From Epiperipatus broadwayi (lineage: Eukaryota; Onychophora; Udeonychophora; Euonychophora; Peripatidae): a DNA stretch of 64,000 bases. Both the position numbers and the translations under genes were made by a program. Below are positions 21,715 through 33,656 of the stretch, piece by piece (position 1 is the stretch's first letter; the number at the start of each line of letters is the position of its first letter). The DNA lies in NCBI GenBank assembly GCA_028023455.1, contig JAQFVV010000258.1, positions 1,356,501 through 1,420,500 on the forward strand, written 5' to 3'. Below the pieces are notes generated by a model. The model had not been told where the DNA came from. It was given only the letters and a program-made list of their open reading frames with translations, and did not search any database.

Positions 21715-23745
21715 ATCACTCAAGAATATTGTATACATGGAAAGTTCCAGGTGATAGAGAAAGATATTATATAGACTATATATTGATACATAATAGATAT
21801 AAGAATGTTGTAAAAGTTCACATGCTTTTCCTGGTGCTGATATAAACTGATCATAATATAGTTTAGAACTAAATTAAAATTAAATTTATAAAGAATTGAA
21901 AGAGGTAAAAGATATGTAAAATAGGACTTGGATAAATTGCAAGAAATGGAGAAAGGAAGATTTAGTTTTACATGTTATAAAATAATAGAGTGACGAATGC
22001 AGAATGATTTGAAAAACATTAGTATAGAATTAAAGAGGAAATATTAAAAATAGTAAAAAAAAATGCGATAGGAACTATTCAATTATGGGAATGCTAGATT
22101 TACTTTGGATACCAGAAGATTTGTTGAAAAAGCTGGGTATATGAAGAAAATGGAAGAATGTTAAAAAGCTGGGTATATGAAGAAAATGAGCATATAGAAA
22201 AATTAGTAATGAACTAAAGAAACAGATTTTGCAAAAGCAAAATAATTAGAACAAGAATATAGTGAGATAGAAGTGCTTTTACAGGTAAAATAATATTATC
22301 TTGTATTTGTTTGAATTAGAAATGTCACTTAAAAAAATAAGAAAATGGTTAATGAGTAATGAAATAGGTGGATAAGAATGGAAAGAAATTATTTGATAGG
22401 GATGATATATTGAAAAGTTGGAAAGAATATTTTCAGTATCAAACTTGGACAAGAAAATGATACAATTGATTATGAACTTGAAAGTGAAGAAGTTGAAGTA
22501 AATGAATATGGTATGTTAATCAATTAAGAATGTGAAAAATAGAATTCTTTTTTAAAAAATAGAAGAAATTACTATGAAGGAAATTGTTTATATGTGCCTT
22601 TGATATATAATAGGGAAGTTTGTCATAAAGATTTCTTGAGGTCTATAATGATTCCAATTGCTAAAAAAGAAGAAAGTTTTAGATGGGAAGAGTACAGGAC
22701 AGTAAAGTTGTTATCTCATGCTTTAAAAATATTATTGAGAATTTTAACTCTAAGAATTTCTGGAATGGTTGAATATTATATTGGAGAAAAACAGATAGGT
22801 TTTCAAGAGATGCTATTGGGGTTGTTAGAATAATTGCAGAGAGATATATTGAAAAAGATAAAAGAATTGGTAAATATATTGTTGATTAAAAGCATTTGGT
22901 AGAGTAATCTGAAATAAACATAATATGATCATCTTGAAAAGTAAAGGAGTATTTTGAGGAAAAAAGAAAATTAATTTGGAATATATAGACCCAGGATACA
23001 GTCATATTCTGAAGAATATTTATAAAAATGCAGCAGCAACAATTAGATTATATAATGATACTAGAAATGTTAACATTCAGAAGAGTATAAGACAGGATAA
23101 CTCCATATCTCCAAAACCTTTTTTCAGCAGCGCTGAAAGTAGTATTCTGTGGATTAAAATTGGAGGCTAAAGGAGTAAAAGTAAATGGAGATTATTTAAA
23201 TCATTTAGGTTTTGCAAGTGATATAGTTGTTTTTGCAAATAATGTTTAAGAGCTTTAGGAAATGTTGCAAGAGTTATCAGATGAAAGCAAGAAAGTAGAT
23301 CTAAAGGAAAATGTTAAAAGGATTAAATTAATGTTCAATGGATTTTCTCAAAAGATAAAAATAAAGATTGATTATGATGAATTAGAAAAAATTGATAATT
23401 ACAAATACCTTGATCAGATTATTACTACACGTTGAAACATAATGGATGAAATTAATCATAGAATTAAACTTGGTTAGAGTTCTTTTGGTAGAAATAACTT
23501 AATATCAAAAGGAAATATGCCTTGTGTTTGAAAAGCAAGGTTTTTAATAAATGTGTTTTACCAGTCCTTACTTATGGATCTGAGACTTGGACACTTAATA
23601 GAAGATCAATACAGAGACTTCAGATCAGTCAAAGAAATATGAAGATATGAATGTTAGGAGTAACAAGAAAAGATCGAAAACACAATGTATGGGTAAGAGA
23701 ACAAACAGGTGTTACTGACATCGTGAAAGACTAAAAATAATTTAA
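21715..23745 (+). mobile_element. RTE-type LINE relic, endonuclease C-terminus through reverse transcriptase
   Basis: The relic enters in the endonuclease C-terminus (YTWKVPGDRE-like, then PGADINSDHN at about 21830). It continues with the reverse-transcriptase fingers and palm (22594-22833: WEEYRTVKLLSHALKILLRIL; 22976-23170: DPGYSHILKNIYKNAAATIRL). Later pieces (about 23350-23710) correspond to KIDNYKYLDQI and ETWTLNRRSIQRLQ. Stops and frameshifts are frequent. The FADD region has decayed to FASD (near 23213). The last 150 or so coding bases seen at 41.1-41.3 kb are missing. It abuts an opposite-strand RTE copy tail to tail. Confidence 0.85.
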
Positions 23746-26540
23746 TATTCATCATTTTCAAACATTATTAATCCACTATAGGATGATCTCTCCAAGTTCA
23801 ATCCATGTTCTCTGGTCTCTACTCACTTTTCTCCACACCATACCTGCACATTTTCTTATTTCATTCATCCATCTCAAATCTTTTGGAATCCAGTTTAAGA
23901 TTTCAACTATTCATCTATCATCTCTTCTAGCAGTATGTCCAACCCAACTCCACTTTAGTCTTAATTCCTTCAGCGATATCAGTAATACCTGTTTGTTCTC
24001 TTATCCATGTAGATCTTTTTGTTACTGCTAACATGCATCTCTCCATATTTCTTTGAGTGGTCTGAAGTCTGTATTACTCATCTGTTAAGTATCCAAGTTT
24101 CAGATTAAATAAGTGGTAAAGCACATTTATTAAAAACATTTCTTTTCTAATAAGTAGGCATATTTCCTTTTAATATTATTTCTACCAAAAGCAGTCCAAC
24201 CATGTTTAATTCTATGATTAATTTTATCAATTATATTTCCATCTGAAGTAATAATCTAACCAAAGTATTTATAGTTGTTAACTTCTTCTAACTCATCATT
24301 ATCAATTTTTATCATTTTTTGAGAAAATCCATTGAACATTATTTTAGTTTTTTAAAGTTTACTTTTAGTTCTACTTTCTTACTTGCATCTGATAACTTTT
24401 GCAACATTTTTTGAAGCTCGAAAGCATTATTTGCAAAAACAACTATAGCATCTTAAAAATCTAAATGGCTTAAATAATCTCCATTTACTTTCAGCTTCCC
24501 ATTTTAATCACAAAATACTTCTTGCAGCACTGCTGTAAAAAGTTTGGTTTTGGTGATATGGAATCACTCGGTCATACATCCATCTCAATTTAATCTTTCT
24601 AGTATCATTATGTAATTCTAATTGTTGCTGTTGCATTTTTATAAATATTTTTCGGAATGTGATAACATCCTGAGTCTATATCTTGATAATCCAATGCTTT
24701 AATCATGAAGAAATGCTTATAGAATCAAATGCCTTTTCATAATCTACAAATCCAAAGCATAATAGCAACTTATATTCATTAGTTTTTTCTATAACATCTC
24801 TCAATACTTGGATATGATCCACACTAAAACCACTTTTAAGTCTAGCTTGTTCTTTTGATTAGTTGAAATCCAATGTTCTCTATAGATGAGTTGTGATTAT
24901 CTTGGTAAAAAATTTGTATAAAACTGATAAAAGACTGATAGATCTGTAATTTCTAATATCTTCTTTATCACCTTTTTAAAATATTAATACTACATTCTTC
25001 CAATCATCTGGTTCATCTTTATCATTAAACATTTGATATATAATTTTGTCAAAAAATTTTTTTATTTCTTCATCTGCTTCTTTTAAAATATTTATTATAA
25101 TTCTATCATCACCCGGAGTTCCCTTCTTCATAAATTTAATTGCATGTCTCACTTCTTCGTTTAAAATCCTGGACAAATTAAGAAGATATAATAGGATGTA
25201 CTTTTCCTTGTTCTTTAGTACTATATAATTCTTGATAGAACTCTTTTACAAATTTTATAATGTCATCTCTCATTTTAGTAATACTTCATCTTTATTGCAG
25301 AAATAAGTTTTCTAGCAATACCAAAATGTTGTTTTACACTTTTGTTGTTGTTTTACACTTTTGAGACTTTTATTCTCTTCTATAGCTTTCCTTGCTAGTT
25401 CACAATTATACTTTATTATATCATTATCAACTCTTTTTCACACTATTTTACAAAATTTGAGATATTCAGTTTTTCTTAATATATTACTTTTATATATTTT
25501 AATATTCTTTCTTTTCTCATAAATTCTCTAGTCTCAATAGAAATTTTACTGGTCAATTCCTGATTTTTTTCCACCAGCTGTCTTTATTGCATATTTTAAA
25601 AATGTATCAGTTGTTTTCCTATTGATTTCATTCAGATCTGATTCATGTTCAGGTTCTAATTTAAATTCATTAAAATGTTTCTGAAGATTAAGAATATCAA
25701 TTGTGAATACTTTGTCTCTAGTTTTGCATTAACATGTATCTTACATCTTACTAATGATGATTAATTCTGTATTGAATTTATTAAGAACATTACGATCTTG
25801 AAATATGTATTCTCTATTAGTCAAAATATAATTAATTCTGCTGTATCTTAAATTTGGATGCTTTCATTTCCATTTTCGTTTAACATTTTTCTCAAAAAAA
25901 GAATTCATAATATGAAGTTCTTCTGCCAACTCCACTAGTCTGTCCTCTCTCATTTCTATCATCATAAGCAAATTTACCTCTATTGTTCACTAATTCTAGC
26001 ATTATAGTCTCCCATATGAATTTTAAAATGTTGTTTGGTCTGGTCAAAAGTCTTTTGACATTCATATAAAAATCCTCTACTACTTCATCACTATGAGAAT
26101 TTGTTGGGGGCATAAACCTGAATTATGTGTATTTGGTATCTGCTAATAAGTTGAATAATAATCTTGCCATTGTACACCATCAATTTCCACGAAGTTGTTC
26201 TTCCACTTTTTATTTATAATAAATCTTACTCCACTTGTACTTCCAATATTTGTGTCTTTGTAGTACCATATGTATTCATTTTTTAAGTCAATTGTCGCTT
26301 CATCTTTTCTTCTAATTTCACAAAGTTCAATATGAGACAGTTCTTCTTCCAAATCTTGCAATCTACTTTCACTTGCAAGTGATCTGCAGTTGTAAATACC
26401 TAAATAAATGGTTGTCATTAAATGTCAGCTTCGGTCCACAGGGTATTCTTAGCATCCTCCACCTTTGGCCACCAACAGCTGCTTTAGCTGATGACTTTAT
26501 AGCCTCCTGGGAATAAGAGCCATGGTTTATTTTTGTATGT
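23746..26540 (-). mobile_element. Nearly full-length RTE-type LINE, decayed
   Basis: The minus strand starts near 26540. The apurinic-type endonuclease follows (26418-26143: YNCRSLASESRLQDLEEEL, ELCEIRRKDEATIDLKNEY, GVRFIINKKW). Reverse-transcriptase fingers are at 25176-24976 (RHAIKFMKKGTPGDDRIII, DDWKNVVLIF). The thumb and C-terminal parts run to about 23790. The catalytic FADD region near 24450 is disrupted, and stops and frameshifts occur throughout. Its length of about 2.8 kb is close to complete for an RTE element, which encodes a single endonuclease/reverse-transcriptase protein. Confidence 0.9.
26143..26418 (-). pseudogene. Endonuclease domain of RTE-type LINE (EEP family), relic
   Basis: A 91-codon open segment translates to the N-terminal part of an apurinic-type (exonuclease-endonuclease-phosphatase) domain. 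It includes GIYNCRSLAS, the EIRRK segment that carries the expected metal-binding Glu, and the YYKDTNIG...GVRFIINKKW block. Database entries often label such sequences craniofacial development protein 2-like. In life the domain nicks target DNA to prime reverse transcription. This copy breaks off at a stop and cannot be functional. Confidence 0.85.
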
Positions 26541-28107
26541 CATGATTGTAAATATCTATTAGAAGAAAAAAAAAATCATTTACATGTGTATTTATTCTGT
26601 CTTCAAGAAAATGACTAGTATTTCAGTTAAGAGCTATTAGGCAACTGAGACGAAAGACCATGGTTTTTCTTGATCTTAAACTCAGAGATAAAAAGCCAAA
26701 AAACTTACCATGCTGGCTAGTGCATGTTAATGAGCAGCCCACCCATGTTCATATATTATATGAATAATCTCATAGTAATATTAGCTGCAACTACAATAAC
26801 ACATGGAGTGGATATTAGGAATTTGCCCTGCTTGGTTCTTTTAAGGCCTCTAAGTGGAATCAAAAGATTTCCTAAAAATGTTTTACAGTGTTTATTTACA
26901 AGTCTGAGAATTGAATATTTAATGAAAAAATAGTACAGAGACTTGCAGACTGTATGATAACATATAGAGTAGTGTATGTTGAAGATTAAACAAAAGAGAA
27001 TGAAAATGAATTATATGACTAAGAGTAGAAACAAATATTGATCTCATTGGAAGAATTAAGAAACAAATAGATCTGGACTGAATAAATTGCTAGCTATTCA
27101 GTTGAACCAAGAGACTGTATGCAACTTAGAAAGAACCCACATACTGAAAAGTTTACTAAAGGAATTATGGATTCTAAATTAGTTTCTGAAAAAGTTTCAT
27201 TGTGCAATTCATTAATAATTGCTGAAAATGATTTGATATATATATATATGATGAAATATTTTAAACATTCAGCTGTTAATAAGTGCTTTAAACAAACATT
27301 ATTTGAAAAATCTTATTAGATTAAAAACCTTCACTTCATTTAAGATTCAAACTCCCATCTATACATTGTTAGTAGGAATATCAATGATAGATGCTTGGTG
27401 TTTGAGCACTTGGATGTTAAATCCTAAATGAAAACTTTTTTTAAAAAGTATAATATTTATTTGCAGTATCTAATGTTGCTATTCTATCTACTTATTTAAC
27501 GGCATTTCATCATTATATATATATACAATTATGAATTTATCAATATTGTATTTATTAACAATCAACATTTAACTCTTTTTTAAAAATTATATATTTATTA
27601 AAATGTGATTATGATTCTTTCTAAATAGTTAGAAATACATTTAAAATATATTTTTTTTAAAAGGTAGAGATTTTTAAATATGATTTTAGAATGGGATATA
27701 AAAAATACATTATTGATGTATTTTTAAAATATATACTGTATTATATATATTCTTTTATTATTTTCAGTCACTCAGGTTAATACAATGTTCTATGTATGCC
27801 TTCTTGCTATCATCATCTCTCTATATTGGTTGGGTTAATGGAATTGCGTATGTGTGTGCAGCTATATTTTCATTCTTTATTTATAGGAAGTGTAATTATG
27901 ATTCCAATTTTTCTCTCTTTGTTTTCTAACATTTTTTTTTTTTATCTTTCTATTCCCCTCCCCGGTCTCTTTTGAAGTTAGAGTGGCGTTACTAGTTGAA
28001 TGCTAATGCTAAGGATAAAAATTTTAGGCCTGTATTTATATATAAACATTAATGAACATTGTTTTTTAACAAATAAATAATGAAAATAGTTAACCATTTA
28101 GGTTTAT
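26541..28107. other. A+T-rich stretch without a supported gene
   Basis: Short open frames (26724-26933, 27119-27319) have no recognisable motif and are of a length expected by chance. No repeats were recognised. Confidence 0.5.
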
Positions 28108-28129
28108 AAAAAAAAAAACTAAAATTTCA

Positions 28130-28230
28130 GTCTTGCGTTGTTAGCTGAGAGGTATCGCAGCCGCCATGCAAGCAAGTAATTGGTTGCAGACGGTTGTGGG
28201 TTCGCGTCCCGGCCGATGCTATGACATAGG
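28130..28230 (+). mobile_element. tRNA-derived SINE, family S1, with target-site duplication
   Basis: A 101-bp body with pol III promoter-like elements: box A ttagctgagagg (28141-28152) and box B GGTTCGCGTCC (28199-28209, one mismatch to GGTTCGANTCC). It ends gatgctatgacatagg and an A-run. It is flanked by a direct repeat containing aaaaaaaactaaaatttca (left copy ending at 28129, right copy ending at 28251), the target-site duplication left by LINE-mediated retroposition. The high G+C content and intact duplication suggest a fairly recent insertion. A functional tRNA gene is unlikely because no cloverleaf with an anticodon stem was made out. Confidence 0.85.
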
Positions 28231-29186
28231 AAAAAAAAAACTAAAATTTCATTTGTCTCCCGTGAGAATAATTAATGAATAATATTAAAACCATTCTTTT
28301 ATAGACCAAATAAAATGCTATTATGAGTTTTAGTTAAAAATTGATGGAAAGCATTTATAAGTTAAGTAATCTTTCCACTAGATTGGTTAACACTTATTCT
28401 TGCATAATTCTTTTGGAATTTGGAAGAATTGAAACAAATGAAGGAAGGGGCGGGGGGGGGGGGTTTCTAATAAATTATAGGGTAATGTTTTGATTGTAAA
28501 AATGAGACCATTAATAGAAAGAGCGGCATACTCTTTATCACTTTTTAGAAAATAAATTATTTTCGTATGATTGCTTTTTATTGTTTAATTCTAGTATTAA
28601 AACTTGCTTTTCTCTCTCCTTGTAAACTAATAAAATAATTAGTATTTGTTATCAGTAAACTAATTGCCACTTGCAAAAAAAAAAAAAAACGTTTTATTAC
28701 TTGAAATAATTTTTATTGTTAAAATTAAAAGATGCTTTTTAAAACTATTTTAAATAATCATCTTTTAAAAAGACTATTAAAAATAATTTAATGTCCGTTT
28801 TAATCAATTGATAGTAAAGGTAAACCACTTTATCCACTGGAATATGATTTTTTCCTTGCGGATGAATCGCATTAATTATATATTTTAACTGTTTAACTTT
28901 ATATCAATCTTAGCATTGTTTTCTTTTGATTTTGTTTAAAAAAAATAACAGTAGTGTTTCAATAAAATACTGTGTTTGTGGAAAAACAAAAATATTTTAT
29001 AGCAATTTTTATACACACATACATATCATTAGAAATAATATGTATACATTTAAAAATAATTTTAAAATTCTATAGATTATTAAAAAAATATGGATAGATA
29101 TTTTTACAAATGACACTGATTGCATGCATACCATCTTAAATTGTATATACATATAAAAACTTTATTTATTTATTAAATATTGTAGT
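28231..29186. other. Non-coding A+T-rich stretch
   Basis: No gene was recognised. It contains a (G)12 run at 28452-28463 and an A-run at about 28675-28689. Confidence 0.5.
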
Positions 29187-29610
29187 ACATTATACAGGCT
29201 TAAACCTGCATTTATATATGTAATATATGCGGGATTCGAACTCAGACTTTCACATGACCCACTACTCTCAGTGCCATCTCAGATTGCCGACTCACCTGAT
29301 CACACACATGTTGAAAAGATAAATAATCACCAATATACGTATTTCATGCTAAACCAGCAATCATCAGTTGGTCTAGATTACTATTCTCACACATGTATAT
29401 AATCAGTGCTCAGCTTTATATTAAGATAGCCAAACTTCATACTTTAATGGACAGGCTTCATGTGTGAGGATAGTAATCTAGACCAGTTGATGATTGTTGG
29501 TTTAGCCTGAAATACGTATATAGATGATTATTTATCTTTTGATCAGGTGAGTTGGCAATATGAGATGGCACTGAGAGTAGTGGGTCATGTGAAAGTCTGA
29601 GTTCGAATCT
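29187..29610. mobile_element. Foldback element with tRNA-like arms and 12-bp target duplication
   Basis: Inverted arms at 29233-29395 and 29459-29609 are separated by about 63 bp. The outer end of each arm carries GAGTTCGAATC (box-B-like; on the minus strand in the left arm), preceded by gaaagtct. The right arm also has a box-A-like tggcactgagag. The unit is flanked by direct repeats aaatattgtagt (29175-29186 and 29611-29622). About 46 bp at the left end (29187-29232) is not part of either arm. This looks like two SINE-type units head to head, inserted as one piece. Confidence 0.75.
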
Positions 29611-29622
29611 AAATATTGTAGT

Positions 29623-30087
29623 GTAATATTTTAAAAGAATAAAAATTATTTACCTTTGTAGATTATTTTGCAGCTTGGACCTAGTAATGGTGTCCAATAA
29701 GAAAAGTATCTTTTCTCATTAGATCATATTTACTATGATGCAAATGCAGCTTTTTAAAAAAAATACAAGAGATTCTAACTATTGGCTAAAACTATAATAA
29801 AATATAGTAATTTTTATGTGAATGAATTAACTGTCTGTAGTAATAACAGAACAGGTCAAAATATTTCAATTTCATGCTACATAGATCATGGTAGAGAAGC
29901 AGTATCATGAAGTACTTGATGAGTCACAAAGGAAGAATTAAATACATTTAGTATTATTTTCAGCTATAAGTGTGATATTGTCAGAATATTGAAAGTTGTT
30001 GATTCATCCACCAATTTTGAATCAACATTTTTTTTCCAATTCACTTTTTATTATACATGTAATGTGCAAATTAATGATAAAGCTTAA
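29623..30087. other. Non-coding A+T-rich stretch
   Basis: Nothing was recognised. Confidence 0.5.
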
Positions 30088-30600
30088 ATTAACATTAAAA
30101 CATAGGCAAAACATTCTGGGAGATACAGTAGTGCCATCCAGTGCTAGCCAGAGTAATCAATAGATGCAAGAAGATTTTTGCATAAAATCCCTATCTAGTG
30201 CCTATTCATTCAATATCTTCAGATTAGTTTCTAGTTTTTGGCTTTCATTAGTGAGAAGCCTTGGTTGAGAGCACTGCTAGGTCTTAGGATCCAATGCAAC
30301 CCTCTAGCAGCTACCTTTTACCTTTTTAGTTAACTATAAAGCTAGGAGTCCAAATGGAAACATGATAATGTTTTCAATTCAATTCATTCACTTGTATAGT
30401 CAGTCATATAGATTTGAATCCAGTTCAGTAAAGTCATAAGCTAGAAACTAATTAGGATATTGGATGAGTAGGCAATAGATAGGCATTTTATGCATAAACC
30501 TTCTTGCATCCATTGATTACTCTGGCTTGCACCGGGTGGCTCTACTGTATGGAGAGTTTTGCCTCTGTTTTAACAATTTGATGATGATCATGTAATGTTT
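30088..30600. repeat. R1 repeat pair in inverted arrangement
   Basis: The left copy (about 30088-30365, minus orientation: tagtgccatcc, gtaatcaatagatgcaagaag, tgcaaccctct) and the right copy (about 30425-30600, plus orientation: gaaactaattagg, cttgcatccattgattactc, tctactgtatggagagttttgcc) can pair over at least 150 bp. The unit resembles the inverted pair at 20.8-21.3 kb. Confidence 0.75.
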
Positions 30601-30854
30601 AAAGGTTTAGATTAATGTTCTTTTTATATATATAATCAGATTAATATTCTTTTTTTTTATATATAAAATCAGTTTACTTCTTCATTTTTTCTATGATCAG
30701 TTTTTAATTGAATAAGATATTCTTTTAAATCCATTTTTCTGATTTTTTTTATTATAAATTTACATGAATAAATATAGAATATCTATTTGTGGTAGATAAT
30801 TGGTTGAATATCATTGAAAGTACTTTTTGCTGTCATAGTACTTCACTGTCTTAT

Positions 30855-31455
30855 TAACATCTCAGCTTTCATTATCATTTTCAATTATTATTGATACATT
30901 GTAGGATTGTCTTATGTTTAATTCCAGTATCTTCAGTACATAACTTCTCTTCTTCATAAGAAAACTTTCTTATTTCATCTATCCATTTTAAGCAGTCTCT
31001 TTGTAGATCTTTTATAATCTCTTGGTATGTGTTTTATTATCATCTTTTTTCACAGTATGACTAGCCAGTTTCATTTGAATTTTTGAATTTTTTCAAAGAC
31101 ATCAGTGATACCTGTTCCCTATTCATTTAATTTTTTTTTTTTTTGCTATTTCTAGCATATATATCTCCATACTTCATTGAATAATATGAAATCTCTTAAA
31201 TGACTAAATATTATATCCATAAGTAAGAACTGTTAAAATTAACCTATTAAAAACCTTTTCAAACACATTTCTACAAAGGCATCCCATCCAAATTTAATTC
31301 TATGATTAATTTCATCTATTATGTTTTCATCAGAATTAAAATATGACTAAGGTATTTGTAGTTGTTAACTTTTTTAAATTTATGATTATTAATCTTTGTT
31401 TTCTTCTGAGAATATCCATTGAACATTATGTTAGTCTTTTTAATATAAACCTTTT
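30855..31455 (-). mobile_element. RTE-type LINE 3' fragment, heavily decayed
   Basis: The minus-strand similarity to the 13.6-14.3 kb copy is clear in the order of words: aacattatgttagtc (near 31430), ttaattctatgattaatttcatctatta (about 31295), ctatccattttaagcag (near 30980) and the tgtaggattgtctta end near 30905. No open frame remains. Confidence 0.7.
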
Positions 31456-31784
31456 GACTGCTAATTATATTACTGGTCATGTGAGGTAAAAATCAAAGTT
31501 TTTGATTGGCAACTCACAAATTGAAGACAGTCAATTGTTAAAATATATTTATCTTTTAATATGATATTTACTTTAGTTTCGTTTGTAAAAAGTATATTAA
31601 TAATTTGTCAGGTTATGAAAGTGAACGAAAGTGTTTTCAAAAATAAATTTCTATTTATTTATTGTAGAAATATTTTGTAGCAGCAAATGTAAAGTGAAAT
31701 ATAGTATTCCAATTAAAAAGAGTTGCTGACGTAAATTCTTTTTTTTTTCACTTTTACGTTATGGAAAAGTAAATATTTTTTTTG

Positions 31785-31847
31785 CTAAAATCTTAAATAT
31801 TTTTACTAAAATCTTAAATATTTTTACTAAAATCTTAAATATTTTTC
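31785..31847 (+). repeat. Three tandem copies of a 21-bp unit
   Basis: The unit ctaaaatcttaaatattttta is repeated three times head to tail. It is a simple local minisatellite. Confidence 0.85.
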
Positions 31848-31973
31848 TGAAATAGTTGTATTTTTAGCCTGTTTTATCAAAATTGTTTATAATTCATCAA
31901 AATTACTCAAAAAAAACATTCATTTATCATTTTCAAAATAAAACAAAATACGAACGTAACTCTTTGATTTTTG

Positions 31974-32215
31974 GCAGCCATTTTCTTTGCTGTCAAAATT
32001 TACACAGCCAATAAGATTCAAGAGAAGGTGGAGCTTTGCTATTCTTTGACATATTTGGGCATATATATTGATTTTTTACTTGTAAAATAATTCAAAAGAG
32101 GGCAGCATCTTACAGAACTTTTAAAAATCTAACTATTGACTATAAAACGACTATTCTAGCATTAAAAATAACAGAATTAGAGTGACGTCAATTGTCGACA
32201 AAAGGTCTCGTAAGC
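31974..32215 (+). promoter_or_regulatory. Promoter-like cluster upstream of the RING gene (speculative)
   Basis: Within 240 bp there are a YY1-type gcagccattttc (31974-31985, motif on the minus strand), a CCAAT box (32008-32012) and a perfect CRE palindrome TGACGTCA (32183-32190). A possible splice donor GTAAGC follows at 32210. The first coding exon of the RING gene, 5 kb downstream, begins right after an acceptor-like tttatctag, so a 5' untranslated exon is expected somewhere upstream. A link between the two is my inference, and chance occurrence of these short motifs is possible. Confidence 0.25.
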
Positions 32216-32324
32216 TTCGTCACAAAGGTTAATCTTTAGATCTATTTTAAATGCTTTTATATCAACTTGTTTTGTCTGTGTTTCTGTCAGGATGTCCAAA
32301 TTTTTGAATTTTAACAATAAAAAA

Positions 32325-32420
32325 AGCCGAGAAGTCAGCACAGCTGCTTTGCAAGCAGTGTCTTGCAGACAATTGTCATGGGTTCACTTCCTGGCCCATG
32401 CTTTGACATATGAAAAAAAA
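32325..32420 (+). mobile_element. tRNA-derived SINE, family S1, diverged copy
   Basis: It shares cagctgctttgcaagcag, gtcttgcagacaattgt, a box-B-like gggttcacttcc, catgctttgacatatg and an A-rich tail with the SINEs at 28130, 33553 and 57886. Box A is poor, so the copy is probably inactive. No clear target duplication was found. Confidence 0.75.
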
Positions 32421-33541
32421 TCAGTTCCCATGTAGAATCGAACCCTCAACCTTACCCTTCCCAGGAAATAGTAATATTACATTTATAAAGTAAAATTTTG
32501 TTATTATTGAACTAAAAATAAATATTTATTATTAAAATATGAATTAATCTTCTGAAATAATTAATAATTCACAAATATTTTGTAGAAAAAATAAATGTGT
32601 AAAAAAAAGGTTAGAGGATTATATTTATTTTTACAAAGCGCAGACGGTATTGAAATTAAACTGAGAGAGTTCAAACCTCTCAAGCGCTTAGCCAATCAGA
32701 TCACAAATACTGAGACAGAGAATTTAACAAGAAAAGAGTGGTTCCACTCTCATCTTTACTTTTCTTCATATATATCCAAGCCAGTCCAAAGTACTTAGAT
32801 CTGAAAGCGTGAATCTTAAATATCTTCACACTCAACTCACTGAGTTCTAATTATAAACATACAGCGTGATGTTTTTTTTCCTTTTCCAAAATCAAAATGA
32901 ATACAAGTGTCGAAATCATTGACAGCAGGGAACTTGAAAGTCTGAGTTCAAATCCTTCTAATTACATTAAGTTTAGTACAGGCAATATATATATTTAAAT
33001 GTTCAATGCTCTTATAATAAATTTTCTTTTGTAAATCTCTTGTTGTAAATTTCAAAAAGTTAATGTTCAACATATTAAAGAATAAAATAATTTTGTATTT
33101 ATATATAATTTATGTTGAATCTTTCTACTGATGTATTATATATTTCTAACATGATGTTTTGAATATTTTTCTTACTCTGCTGGTATTGGATGAGATATTG
33201 ATTTATACATATTTCACAACTTTACATATCATCAAATGATCTGGCTGATACTTATGCTAACTAGCATTTCATTCAATAATATTTAATACTAATCAAGAAT
33301 TACTCGTTAAAGATCTATCAAAATATTTTTAAAAAACAGGCTACAATCCAATTACCAATATTGATAATGTCAACTTAATTCTTAAAATGTATAAATTCCT
33401 GGAATAAATAAATTTGTATTAGGAAAGATATTTTGATTCAAATATATTTCATTCAGGAAATAAACTGTATCATTCATTAAATGACTAAAGAATGGCATAA
33501 ATATTATCAGTATGATTTACTGAGGTTATATCTTAAAAAAG
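32421..33541. other. Non-coding stretch with an S2 SINE-like fragment
   Basis: No gene was recognised. Positions about 32929-32980 repeat the S2 family (gggaacttgaaagtctgag, box-B-like gagttcaaatcc), matching 17770-17825. The 67-codon opening at 32595-32798 crosses no known motif. Confidence 0.5.
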
Positions 33542-33552
33542 ACAAAAGATGT

Positions 33553-33656
33553 CAAGCGTTGGTGGTCGAGAGATCAGCGATGGCTGCTTTTCAAGCAGTT
33601 TTCCCAGGTTAGCGGGTTCACTTCCTGGCTGATGCTATGAACATGAGGAAAAAAGC
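33553..33656 (+). mobile_element. tRNA-derived SINE, family S1, with 11-bp target duplication
   Basis: The body runs from caagcgttggtgg to gatgctatgaacatgagg plus an A-run. It contains box-A-like tggtcgagaga and box-B-like gggttcacttcc. The flanking direct repeat acaaaagatgt is at 33542-33552 and 33657-33667. It is more diverged than the 28.1-kb copy. Confidence 0.8.

Noticed and set aside
28130-28230. Functional tRNA gene
   Set aside because: Box A and box B are present, but no cloverleaf with paired acceptor and anticodon stems was made out. The A-tail and target duplication show that it is a SINE.
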